Part shown: one piece after another, positions 53,297 to 61,150 of the stretch
Numbering within the stretch: the first letter of the stretch is position 1
How the letters are laid out: each line of letters starts with the position of its first letter
Origin: Novosphingobium sp. SG751A
GTDB lineage: Bacteria > Pseudomonadota > Alphaproteobacteria > Sphingomonadales > Sphingomonadaceae
NCBI RefSeq assembly: GCF_013149295.1
Contig: NZ_JABGCB010000003.1
Coordinates: forward strand, 182,631-246,630
DNA length: 64,000 bases
Direction of reading: 5' to 3'
Notes under the pieces: model-generated
Database searches by the model: none
Told to the model about the DNA's origin: nothing
Seen by the model: only the letters and a program-made list of their open reading frames with translations
Made by a program: the position numbers and the translations under genes

Positions 53297-54802
53297 ATGG
53301 CGGGGTGCGCTATGGACGGCGGGGCAACGGATATTGCTGCTTGGATTGATCGCGAGCTTGCCGGCTCGAGGTTTTCCGATGAGCGATTGGGCAAGCGCCT
53401 TCGCAGCTTGGTGCATCAACTTGGCTCGTCGATCGGAAGCCCTCTGCCGTTGGCGTGTGGCGACTGGGCAAGCGCCAAGGCGGCCTATCGCTTCCTGTCG
53501 AACGGCGATGTCAGAGAAGATCAGATCCTCGCGGGTCATTTCTCAGCTACGGCGGAGCGCATTCGGGCGGTCGAAGGGCCTATCCTCGTCCTTCAGGATA
53601 CAACGGAGTTCATATACAAGCGCTCACGGCCGGAGGATGTCGGCGCAATCGGCTTTGCGCCTATGGCGCGCGGACCGGGCGGGCACCGGAAGCTGCATAC
53701 CGTGTGTGGACTTCTGATGCATTCGAGCCTGGCGGTTACGCCGGAGGGCTTGCCGCTGGGGCTGACCGCAGCAAAATTCTGGTCGCGGTCCAAGTTCAAA
53801 GGGACCACCGCGTTGAAGCGGCACATAAACCCAACGCGCGTGCCTATCGAGGTCAAGGAGAGCATCCGTTGGCTGGAGAATATGTCGCAGTCCAACGCAC
53901 TCATCGGAGACCCAGCGCGATGCGTACATATCGGTGATCGCGAAAACGACATCTACGAGTTCTTCTGCCGCGCTTTCGCGGAGGGCACCAACTTCGTCGT
54001 TCGAACCTGTGTTGATCGACTCGCCGGCAACGGCTCTCACACGAGCAATGCCGAGATGGCTGAATTCAGCATCAAAGGTCTGCACCCGATCACAGTGCCG
54101 CTGGGCAATGGCGAGGTCGAGGAAACAACGGTCGGCATTCGCTTTAAGGCCATCGACGTGCTGCCACCCATCGGTAAGCAGAAGCGATATCCGCCACTCA
54201 GGCTCACTGTCATCCATGCCCAGGAACGCACGAACCCGGAGGGCCGTAAGCCCATCGACTGGCGCCTCATCACCAACCTGCCGGTAAAAACTGCGGTCGA
54301 CGCCATCGAAAAGCTCGACTGGTATGCAATGCGCTGGAAGGTCGAGGTCTTTCACAAAATCCTCAAATCCGGCTGTCGCGCAGAAGACGCGAAACTCCGC
54401 ACCGCCGACCGGCTTGTCAATTTGATTGCGATATTTTGCGTGATCAGCTGGCGCATATTCTGGATGACGATGATAAGCCGGATCGCTCCCGACGCGCCAC
54501 CGACTCTGGTCTTCACCGAGGAGGAATGCAAAATCCTCGATGACGTGGTTGGGCGACCTGTAGGCGAGACTTCAGCTCCTACCCTCGCCAAATATTCTGA
54601 CAGTGTAGCTCGTCTCGGCGGATATATGGCACGAAGTCATGACCCACCACGAGGAAATAATGTAATGTGGAGAGGGTGGAAAAGGCTCATGGACATCTCG
54701 ATCGGTTATCGCCTCGCGGTTCAAAGTTGTGGGCAATTGAAAGCCACAGGCCTCGCCTACCACGGACCGGAGGGGCTAGGCGAACAGTCGGCGACAAACT
54801 GA
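53297..54802 (+). CDS. IS4-family (Tn5-like) transposase
   Basis: A 501-residue DDE transposase with intact frame. The N-terminal Tn5-like domain includes RFSDERLGKRLRSLVHQLGS and PLACGDWASAKAAYRFLSNG. Catalytic aspartates lie in PILVLQDTTEFIYKRS and CVHIGDRENDIYEFFCRAF; the glutamate lies in the Y-2-R-3-E-6-K signature DWYAMRWKVEVFHKILKSG. ATG 53297 or ATG 53312 may start the protein. Terminal inverted repeats were searched for by eye in the 220 bp before and 158 bp after, without a clear match, so the element borders are not set. Confidence 0.92.
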   Translation: MAGCAMDGGATDIAAWIDRELAGSRFSDERLGKRLRSLVHQLGSSIGSPLPLACGDWASAKAAYRFLSNGDVREDQILAGHFSATAERIRAVEGPILVLQDTTEFIYKRSRPEDVGAIGFAPMARGPGGHRKLHTVCGLLMHSSLAVTPEGLPLGLTAAKFWSRSKFKGTTALKRHINPTRVPIEVKESIRWLENMSQSNALIGDPARCVHIGDRENDIYEFFCRAFAEGTNFVVRTCVDRLAGNGSHTSNAEMAEFSIKGLHPITVPLGNGEVEETTVGIRFKAIDVLPPIGKQKRYPPLRLTVIHAQERTNPEGRKPIDWRLITNLPVKTAVDAIEKLDWYAMRWKVEVFHKILKSGCRAEDAKLRTADRLVNLIAIFCVISWRIFWMTMISRIAPDAPPTLVFTEEECKILDDVVGRPVGETSAPTLAKYSDSVARLGGYMARSHDPPRGNNVMWRGWKRLMDISIGYRLAVQSCGQLKATGLAYHGPEGLGEQSATN

Positions 54803-54960
54803 CAGCGTTGTCCTCCGGAAATGATCTGGCACCACCCATCCCTTAATCTGTGCGACATAGCTAGCGCCGTCGGGAGCTAAGGGATTAACCGCCGTCGTCT
54901 CTTCTCGACGGACCTGCTCGCTCGGTGATACGGTTTGAGTGCTGCAGGCACTGCGCGAAC

Positions 54961-55878
54961 CTACGCACCACTAAGTACAGACTTCGAAATCTGGGCAGCG
55001 ACGTCCCGAACATGTTGAGCGAATGCCTGCATCAGCTTGGCATTGCGGTCTTCCGGGTTACGGCAAAGCTGGAACTTGAATTTGATATCGGGGCCGAAGG
55101 GGCGGACCGCCACACGATCTTCAAGGCCGCTCAGCATGAGCGGATGAACGAGGGACACGCCCAAGCCTGCTGCAACCATCTCGCAAACTGGCAGGGACAT
55201 GGTGGCCGAAACCACGACATTCGGCCGGATGCCGCTCGCCTCAATCATGCGGTCGACGAGTTGACCGATGTACACTTCTGCATCGAACCCGATGAAGGCG
55301 ATGTTGTCGAGGTCAGCCGGCTCTACACGGTGCTTGCGCGATAATGGGTGACCGATAGGCATAACACAAACAAGCGCATGCTCCATCAGGGGCTCGCAGG
55401 TCAGATAAGGATTGTCGACTCGGCCATTTATCACGCCCACGTCTAGTTTGCGTGCCAGAACCCGATCAACGACCTGCGTCGAGCTAAGCGAGCGCAGCTC
55501 ACAGAACACGTTGGTGTTGCCAGCCAGGAAGCGCGCCGTGACCCGCTGGATGAAGTTACCTGACAGTGCAGGTATCACTCCGATCACCAGTCGGCCTTGA
55601 TTCTGCCGGCGAATTACATCGATCGCGCTCTCGACCTGTCGAACGCCAGCGAAGATGCGCTCGACTTCCTTATAAAGGCGCATTGCATGCTCTGTCGGAG
55701 CGAGGCGTTTTTTTACTCTGTCGAAGAGCTTCAGGCCCGTGTCCATTTCAAGATGGGCAATCAGCTTACTCATAGCGGGCTGAGAGATATTCAATACCTC
55801 AGCTCCTCGGCTGACCGTTCCGTTCTCGATGACTGCTTTGAACGCCTCTATCTGTCGGAGGTTTACATGCCGTGTCAT
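54961..55878 (-). CDS. LysR-family regulator (OccR/NocR-like), intact copy
   Basis: A 305-residue LysR regulator. The N terminus reads NLRQIEAFKAVIENGTVSRG then AEVLNISQPAMSKLIAHLEM, nearly the same as the truncated copy at 27.7-28 kb. The effector domain begins at GRLVIGVIPALSGNFIQRV and includes VCEMVAAGLGVSLVHPLMLS. OccR and NocR of Agrobacterium, which control opine oxidase genes, belong to this type. The start at 55878 has an AGAGGA site. It faces the broken oxidase genes at 56.2-57 kb, so its only intact visible target is the paralogous operon at 28.3-31.1 kb. Confidence 0.9.
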   Translation of the reverse strand: MTRHVNLRQIEAFKAVIENGTVSRGAEVLNISQPAMSKLIAHLEMDTGLKLFDRVKKRLAPTEHAMRLYKEVERIFAGVRQVESAIDVIRRQNQGRLVIGVIPALSGNFIQRVTARFLAGNTNVFCELRSLSSTQVVDRVLARKLDVGVINGRVDNPYLTCEPLMEHALVCVMPIGHPLSRKHRVEPADLDNIAFIGFDAEVYIGQLVDRMIEASGIRPNVVVSATMSLPVCEMVAAGLGVSLVHPLMLSGLEDRVAVRPFGPDIKFKFQLCRNPEDRNAKLMQAFAQHVRDVAAQISKSVLSGA

Positions 55879-56194
55879 TTATATCCTCTGAGAATAATCA
55901 CTGCCCATAGGCAGCCTTACTGGCATATCTAGCACTTTATAACCGGAAAGAATACCTCTCAAAAAAACCTAGCGGTTGGATGTCATTGGCGCTGCCATCT
56001 AGTCAAGAGTGCGTCGAAGAAATGGCAGAAGGTGGCCTATAGATTGCAAGGAACCGACGAATACGGACACGTTCGCCAGCCCATCTCAGCTCTATTTAAT
56101 ATAACCACATGGAATGATTATCAAGAAAACACGACTTTAACGTAGCTTGGAACGAGGGCCAGCTTCAGAGCTGTAGCAGAGCCAAAGGCAGAAG
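55879..56194. promoter_or_regulatory. Divergent promoter region of opine-oxidase module B with conserved operator
   Basis: The 316 bp between lysR and the degraded oxidase genes hold ATAACCGGAAAGAATAC at 55939-55955, matching the module A element except at three central bases, and a GCATATC at 55923-55929. The rest is AT-rich and shows no other gene. Confidence 0.55.
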
Positions 56195-56506
56195 ATGTTT
56201 CGTAAGCTTGATCCAGAACGGGGGGGCCTAAACCCGTTACAATCACTCTCGATGGCGTGCCGCTCACGGTCGAAGAAGGTGAACCGATACCGCGTCCTGC
56301 TTCGCCAAGCTCCACCATTCACGAGGCGGACGCCAGTAACCCACTCGCCTCGGGCCCCGTTCTGCATGATGGGCGCCTGCTTTGAGTGCCTTGTCCAGAT
56401 CGACGGTGGCAACTCGATTCGAAGTTGCCAAGCGTGTGCGCGGGACGGGATGAAGGTTTGCCGCCAGGTTGAGCGCCCGAACCCGCTGTTGGAAGCCACG
56501 CTTTGA
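56195..56506 (+). pseudogene. Opine oxidase small [2Fe-2S] subunit, scrambled by two compensating frameshifts
   Basis: The start MFRKLDPERG and the end RTPVTHSPRAPFCMMGACFE, with later QIDGGNSIRSC, match the intact protein at 28.3 kb. Between them the expected sequence PVTITLDGVPLTVEEGEP lies in another frame: an indel in the run of seven G residues at 56220-56226 shifts the frame and a second indel near 56298 restores it. About 24 residues of the fold core are thus replaced by unrelated ones. The product would hardly be functional, although the ORF stays open. Confidence 0.8.
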
Positions 56507-56972
56507 CCGACGTGCTCGTGATTGGCGCTGGACCAGCTGGGATGACTGCGGCAATTGAGCTGTTGTCATTCGGCTTCGTGGTCACTGTCGTAGACGATCA
56601 GGCCGCTCCTGGCGGCCGGATTTTTGCCGCGATCGAAACTCGGGTAACTCATGGTGTTGAGGAGCGGTCCGGTGCGTCGCTGGTCTCGCGCTTCCGCCAG
56701 GCCGGCGGGGAATACCTCTCTCGTACCTAGGCGTGGCAGATCGAGCCGGGACCGCGGGTGTTTATGACACGCGACGGCATCGCAAGCGTCGTCAAGCCCA
56801 GTTTCGTGGTGATTGCGACTGGGGCGCAAGAACGACCAATGCCCTTCGTCGGCTGGCAGTTGCCTGGCGTGCTAACTGTCGGCGGCGCACAGATACTTTT
56901 CAAGACAGCAAGGCAGATGCCCGATGGGCCCGTATGGTTGGCGGGTTCCGGTCCATTGCTGCTGCAACCCGC
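56503..56972 (+). pseudogene. Opine oxidase FAD subunit, stop codon and 3' truncation
   Basis: It starts with TTG overlapping the preceding stop and encodes VLVIGAGPAGMTAAIELLSF, matching the intact subunit at 28.6 kb. An in-frame TAG at 56728-56730 stands where the intact gene has a GAA codon (ACC-GAA-GCG there, ACC-TAG-GCG here). Similarity continues in the same frame with ATGAQERPMPFVGWQLPGVL and PVWLAGSGPLLL, and then ends near 56970 at an IS3-family fragment. The C-terminal two thirds and the DAO subunit gene are missing. Confidence 0.88.
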
Positions 56973-57100
56973 TCACGCGGTAAACCACCGCTCAGTGCGA
57001 TCCGAACAGCCTCTCGCTTAAAATCTTCACTATACTTCATCATCTCGCTGGTCTCCTGATCCGAGCTTAAAACGATCAGGTGACCGGCGCAAAACCGTTA
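56963..57100 (-). mobile_element. IS3-family element remnant (orfA start and left end)
   Basis: The minus strand from an ATG at 57043 reads MMKYSEDFKREAVRIALSGG then LPRERVAA, the N terminus of an IS3-family orfA, with a CAGGAG ribosome site upstream. After about 27 codons it breaks into the oxidase pseudogene near 56970. Upstream sequence to about 57100 probably includes the element's terminal region. It cannot move by itself. Confidence 0.7.
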
Positions 57101-57101
57101 C

Positions 57102-57269
57102 AAGTCCAATCCTGTCAGCCCGCTTGGCGCGGAACACGTAAATCACCCCGGAATAGGGATCACCGCCATACTCGGTGGCCACCAGCGCGGCCAGAGCATC
57201 CGGCCCTTTGCGGAAGTCCACCGGGCGCGTGGCCACCATGACCCGCGTGCTCTGGCCAATCCCGATCAT
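57102..57269 (-). pseudogene. tnpB: IS66-family tnpB, 5' part only
   Basis: About 56 residues of TnpB remain: RVMVATRPVDFRKGPDALAA and SGVIYVFRAKRADRIGLV. The typical rest (about 60 residues of the IS66 Orf2 family) is absent where the IS3 fragment begins. It starts with ATG overlapping the tnpA stop, as is normal in IS66 elements. No tnpC transposase gene follows, so the element is dead. Confidence 0.82.
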
Positions 57270-57697
57270 TGTTCGATCCGCAGCGCCTGAATGACCGCCA
57301 CCGCCAGATCGGTCCGCGCAGATGGCCCGATCCGTACCACTGCGCCGCCGACCTCCACCTCCACCTCCACCATCCCATCGCCCGGCGCCGGTGATGAAGC
57401 CTGCGCCATCACTGGCACAAACATGGGCTCCTGGCGTGGAGGCAATTGGCTGGCCTGAACCGCGTAACGCAATTCACGCCGCCACGTGTAAAGTAAGGAC
57501 GTGCTGACGTCGCGCTCCCGAGACAGCGCCGCGATATTGCCGCAGCGCTCCATCTCCGCCACCAACGCCAATTTCTCTTCCAGCGTCCAGATGCGCCGGC
57601 GCCCGGCCATCTTGGTCAGAACTTCTACCCGCTGAACCGGCCTCACAGCCGCTTCAGTGTCGATGTCCAGTGTGCTCGTAAACGTCGTGTCATCCAT
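57266..57697 (-). CDS. tnpA: IS66-family accessory protein TnpA
   Basis: A 143-residue protein with the IS66 TnpA helix-turn-helix: RRRIWTLEEKLALVAEMERC and NIAALSRERDVSTSLLYTWR. The frame is intact and overlaps tnpB by 4 bp. It is required together with TnpB and TnpC for transposition, and both partners are broken or absent here. The inverted repeat of the element lies about 40-60 bp upstream of its start. Confidence 0.88.
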   Translation of the reverse strand: MDDTTFTSTLDIDTEAAVRPVQRVEVLTKMAGRRRIWTLEEKLALVAEMERCGNIAALSRERDVSTSLLYTWRRELRYAVQASQLPPRQEPMFVPVMAQASSPAPGDGMVEVEVEVGGAVVRIGPSARTDLAVAVIQALRIEQ

Positions 57698-57736
57698 GCC
57701 CCCGCATCTGCAGCAGCCATAAATCCGCGCAAGGTG

Positions 57737-57756
57737 GGGCCGAAACGGCGCTTACG
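57737..57756 (-). repeat. Terminal inverted repeat of the IS66-family remnant
   Basis: Read on the minus strand the sequence begins GTAAGCGCCGTTTCGGCCCC, the usual GTAAGCG-type end of IS66 elements, and it lies upstream of tnpA. The other end is missing, so target-site duplication cannot be checked. Confidence 0.6.
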
Positions 57757-57889
57757 GAGGGGGCATCCTCTCCACCAATTCTCGACGTAACTCAACAGTC
57801 GGGACGGTGCGAGCGACGACGTGTCGGCCTATCACATAGTGCTCACATCGACTGGGTCGTAAAAGGTGGATGCGAAGCATCAGTAGCAC

Positions 57890-59167
57890 TCAGGGAAAAA
57901 GTCCACGAATAGCCTTGGCGTTCCGCACCGTCTCGACGCCAAGCGCCAGAGCAGCGTCACGATTTGATATGCCGTCGCGCACAGCACGCGCCATCACACG
58001 CTGGAGCGCCCGCTCCAGCGTACCGTAGAGTTTATCCAGGACTTCGGGCTCGTCCCAAAAGAAACGCTGGAGATCTTGCACCCACTCGAAGTAGCTCACG
58101 ATAACCCCACCGGCATTGCAGAGGATGTCCGGCAGAACAAAGATCTCGTCGCCGCGTTTTGCGATAATCTGATCCGCTTCCGGTGTGGTCGGCCCATTGG
58201 CTCCTTCTGCAAGGATCCGACATTTGATCCGCCCTGCATTGTCGGCGGTGATCGCCCGTTCCATGGCGGCGGGGACGAGGATATCGCACGGTTGGACGAG
58301 GAGTTCATCGCTATCGATTAGCGCCTCCGCGAGTGCCCCCTTCAGGAAGCGATTTTCGCGCGTGAAGGCGACAAGCGCCTCAACATCCAGTCCGCAGGGA
58401 TCGTAATAGGCCGCGCTATGGTCGCTTACGCCGACGATGCGGACGCCGCGTTGAGCCAGTTCGAGGGCTGCGATCGAGCCGACGTTGCCAAACCCCTGAA
58501 TGATCGCAGTCGCCTGCGCCGACTCGATGCCAACTATCTCCATCGCGCGACCGATAAGGAAGGCCACACCCCGGCCTGTTGCCTCGCGCCGGCCTAACGT
58601 ACCTCCACAAGCGACCGGCTTGCCGGTCACGATCTCGGTCACTGTGCTTCCCGAATACATGGAATAGGTGTCCATGAACCATGCCATAACGCGTTCGTCG
58701 GTCCCCATGTCTGGCGCCATCACGTCGATGTGCGGCCCGACAAACGGGATCATCTCCTGCATGTATCGGCGTGAGAGCGCCTCGAGTTCTCTAAGAGACA
58801 GGGTGTACGGATCCACTGTGATACCGCCCTTGCCGCCTCCATAAGGAAGTCCGACCAGCGCGCATTTCCAGCTCATCCAGATCGCGAGTGCACCGACCTC
58901 TCCCACGTCTACGCTAGGCGCGAACCGAGTTCCTCCCTTCGTGGGTCCGAGCGTTAGATGGTGCTGCACTCGATAGCCGTTGAACACGGCAACAGAGCCG
59001 TCGTCGCGGTGGATAGGGCAGGACACAGCGATTGCTCGCTTGGGCATGAAGATGCGCTCGCGCTCGTCGAACGCGATGTTGAGGTGATCCGCCACTTGAT
59101 TAAATTGGCGCCTTGCCATCTCGAAGACGGGACCCTGATATAAGCCTGCTTGCGACGTTGCCGACAT
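57890..59167 (-). CDS. Glutamate dehydrogenase (Glu/Leu/Phe/Val family), copy 2
   Basis: A 425-residue glutamate dehydrogenase with the same landmarks as copy 1: HLTLGPTKGGTRF, ALVGLPYGGGKGGITVDP, MAPDMGTDE and IIQGFGNVGSIAALELAQRG. Long blocks are identical to the protein at 23.8-25.1 kb, with differences scattered through the C-terminal half and a shorter N terminus. The ATG at 59167 has an AAGGATC site. It is not in an ast operon but stands beside the broken opine-oxidase module, so the module probably carried its own gdh. Confidence 0.92.
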   Translation of the reverse strand: MSATSQAGLYQGPVFEMARRQFNQVADHLNIAFDERERIFMPKRAIAVSCPIHRDDGSVAVFNGYRVQHHLTLGPTKGGTRFAPSVDVGEVGALAIWMSWKCALVGLPYGGGKGGITVDPYTLSLRELEALSRRYMQEMIPFVGPHIDVMAPDMGTDERVMAWFMDTYSMYSGSTVTEIVTGKPVACGGTLGRREATGRGVAFLIGRAMEIVGIESAQATAIIQGFGNVGSIAALELAQRGVRIVGVSDHSAAYYDPCGLDVEALVAFTRENRFLKGALAEALIDSDELLVQPCDILVPAAMERAITADNAGRIKCRILAEGANGPTTPEADQIIAKRGDEIFVLPDILCNAGGVIVSYFEWVQDLQRFFWDEPEVLDKLYGTLERALQRVMARAVRDGISNRDAALALGVETVRNAKAIRGLFP

Positions 59168-59214
59168 GCGTGATCCTTAGTGTACGGTGCGGTTCTAATC
59201 GCAGGGGGAGGTGG

Positions 59215-59508
59215 TCAGCTGTGCCGAAATAGCTTCAAGCTCAGATCGATTTTCCGCGACGTTGCTGAGTGTCGCCCAAGATCGCGAGAAGCAATGGCAT
59301 CAGCCGCGGCCCCCGAAAGGCTTCCTGCGTTACGGCTAGCGAAGAGCAAGGCAGCCGCAATTGCCGGCGAGGCGACGCCCCTCGCACTAGAAGTTCCCGG
59401 TCGGGAGGGTCGGTCCCGCTCGTTGGAAACGGTTCTGTCTTGCTCTGGAGGCACTCGGGGACTGATCGATGGGGGCTTGGGGTCTTCCGTTTTTTCGTTT
59501 CCGTGCAC
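59215..59508 (-). CDS. Small protein of unknown function (97 aa)
   Basis: An ORF with GTG start behind AAGGA at 59508. It is rich in Ser, Arg and Ala and has a central ARGVASPAIAAALLFASRNA. The AIAAALLFA core is the same as in the 78-residue ORF at 18 kb; the encoding DNA differs at many third positions, so the peptide rather than the DNA looks conserved. No signal peptide or membrane helix is clear. It lies just upstream of gdh copy 2 on the same strand. Function unknown, and the ORF itself is not certain. Confidence 0.4.
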   Translation of the reverse strand: MHGNEKTEDPKPPSISPRVPPEQDRTVSNERDRPSRPGTSSARGVASPAIAAALLFASRNAGSLSGAAADAIASRDLGRHSATSRKIDLSLKLFRHS

Positions 59509-59561
59509 AGGTTTTTCCTTATAAATCTATTCGGTAGAGGTGTCGACAGGCCGAATTTTGG

Positions 59562-59915
59562 TTATTCCGCCAGTGTTGCTTTAACGAAGTCGATAAAACT
59601 GCGATTGACTTCGCGCATCTCGCGCAGTGACACGAGATAGCCGGGATCGTTGGGTTTTATTGCGACGACTAGCCATGAGGCTTGGTGAAGCGCCGTGGCG
59701 TGACGAACTTTGGAAAACCCACTGCGAATAGCAGGGTGTCCCGCCGCCCCCTCAGACACGTTCGGGACGATAGAAGCGATATTGCTTATATGCCTCGCGA
59801 TGACACGGCGGACCTGAATCATTTCCTTACGATTGTTTGCTGGCAACTCGACAGACCGACGCAGCTCTGCTGCAAATTCACCAATCACTCTCGACATTTC
59901 ATCTCGTGCGTTCAT
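59562..59915 (-). CDS. Unknown helical protein (117 aa)
   Basis: A 117-residue ORF with GGAG ahead of its ATG at 59915. It reads as alpha-helical: DEMSRVIGEFAAELRRSVEL, MIQVRRVIARHISNIASIVP and REMREVNRSFIDFVKATLAE, with a WLVVAIKPNDPGYLVS strand-like part. I do not recognise the family. It stands between gdh copy 2 and the catabolic operon to the right, and faces no clear partner. Confidence 0.55.
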   Translation of the reverse strand: MNARDEMSRVIGEFAAELRRSVELPANNRKEMIQVRRVIARHISNIASIVPNVSEGAAGHPAIRSGFSKVRHATALHQASWLVVAIKPNDPGYLVSLREMREVNRSFIDFVKATLAE

Positions 59916-60082
59916 GACGGTCTCCGCCTTAGGAGTTTTGCACCGGTCCTTTGCTTTCTATATTGTGAGGATATGCCTATCCTTGATAACTCCGTTTATT
60001 GCCAATGTTCAGCTTGATAGCGATAGACTTAGCGGATTTTAGAGAGTCAATCTAAAATTTTTCGCTTTATTGATTCGAGAAT

Positions 60083-61087
60083 TTAGTATCCCGCCAGCGT
60101 ATTTACTATGTTTCGCAAAGGTAGATTGGACTGCGCGCGCACCAAATTGTCGGATAGTATTGCGAGGCACCTGCCGATGTAGCCATGTGGCGCAGCTGCG
60201 GAAACGTGAGGATAGATCATTAAGTTCGGTACATCCCACAGTTCAGATGCAGCCGGCAGTGGCTCCTGCTCAAATACGTCAAGGATAGCGCCGGATAAGT
60301 GGCCGGACCGTAGCGATGCGACGAGTGCTCCTTGGTCAATGACGCCGGCGCGAGCGATGTTGAGAAGTCCCGCACCTGCCGGAAGGGCAGCGAATTGTTG
60401 TTCGCCCATCAGGTCACGCGTGTCGGCAGTAAGCGGACAAGCGAGTATTACGATATCGGTTCGGGCCAACTCGATAAGTAGCTGATCTGGTGTGCACATG
60501 TGGTCTATGGCAGGATGCGGTGCGGCAGAACGCCGGATGCCCGTTAGGGTGAAGCCGGCGGCTCCCAACCGGTCGGCGACCGCTCCACCAAGCGCGCCGA
60601 CGCCGTAGATCAGCACGCGGTGCCCGGCGGCTAAATCGCGCAGATCTCGATGCCATAGGTGACCTCTTTGGTTAGTGGCGATGGCGGGCGCACGTTGATG
60701 AAGCATAAGCGCGGCCATGAGGGCGAATTCGCCAATCTTAGCGGCATGGACACCACGTGAGTTAGTCAGTGTGATGCCTGGCCGCAGCCACTCGAACGGC
60801 GCGTAATTCTCAACGCCAGCACCTATGCACTGGATGAGTTTCAGCTTGTCTGCTTCGTGTTCAATGGGCGCGGTCTCAAGTCTAACGGCGAGAAGGACAT
60901 CCGCACGGCGCCAAGCGGTCAGATCGCGCTCGTCCGAGAACCGGCACGTCAGCTCTTTGAGCTGGCAAACCGGCTCGAGCGCCTCTCGCACCGCCTCAAG
61001 CGGGATGTGATACGCCGGCTCTACGCTGCGAGCATTCTCGACATAGACACGCGGCGCCCAACGCCACTCGGTGTTGCCATCAATCAT
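60083..61087 (-). CDS. D-isomer-specific 2-hydroxyacid dehydrogenase family protein
   Basis: A 334-residue NAD(P)-dependent dehydrogenase. The Rossmann motif is VLIYGVGALGGAVADRLG; the catalytic arginine is in LLNIARAGVIDQGALVA, the glutamate in ILDVFEQEPLPAASELW and the histidine in MIYPHVSAAAPHGYIG. Length and motif order fit the glyoxylate/hydroxypyruvate reductase-like branch. It is the last gene of a minus-strand operon after the enolase-superfamily gene (63-bp gap) and would oxidise or reduce an alpha-hydroxy or alpha-keto acid produced there. Exact substrate unknown. Confidence 0.88.
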   Translation of the reverse strand: MIDGNTEWRWAPRVYVENARSVEPAYHIPLEAVREALEPVCQLKELTCRFSDERDLTAWRRADVLLAVRLETAPIEHEADKLKLIQCIGAGVENYAPFEWLRPGITLTNSRGVHAAKIGEFALMAALMLHQRAPAIATNQRGHLWHRDLRDLAAGHRVLIYGVGALGGAVADRLGAAGFTLTGIRRSAAPHPAIDHMCTPDQLLIELARTDIVILACPLTADTRDLMGEQQFAALPAGAGLLNIARAGVIDQGALVASLRSGHLSGAILDVFEQEPLPAASELWDVPNLMIYPHVSAAAPHGYIGRCLAILSDNLVRAQSNLPLRNIVNTLAGY

Positions 61088-61150
61088 AATTGGAATGATC
61101 CTCGAGCTTCAGAACTGGCGGCAATGGGAGCATGTTTCGCAATACGGGGT

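Noticed and set aside
53077..54960. Possible exact borders and target duplication of the IS4-family element
   Set aside because: I saw only a short direct similarity (GACAGCG-T/G-G near 53092 and 54802) and no convincing terminal inverted repeat, so no borders are claimed.
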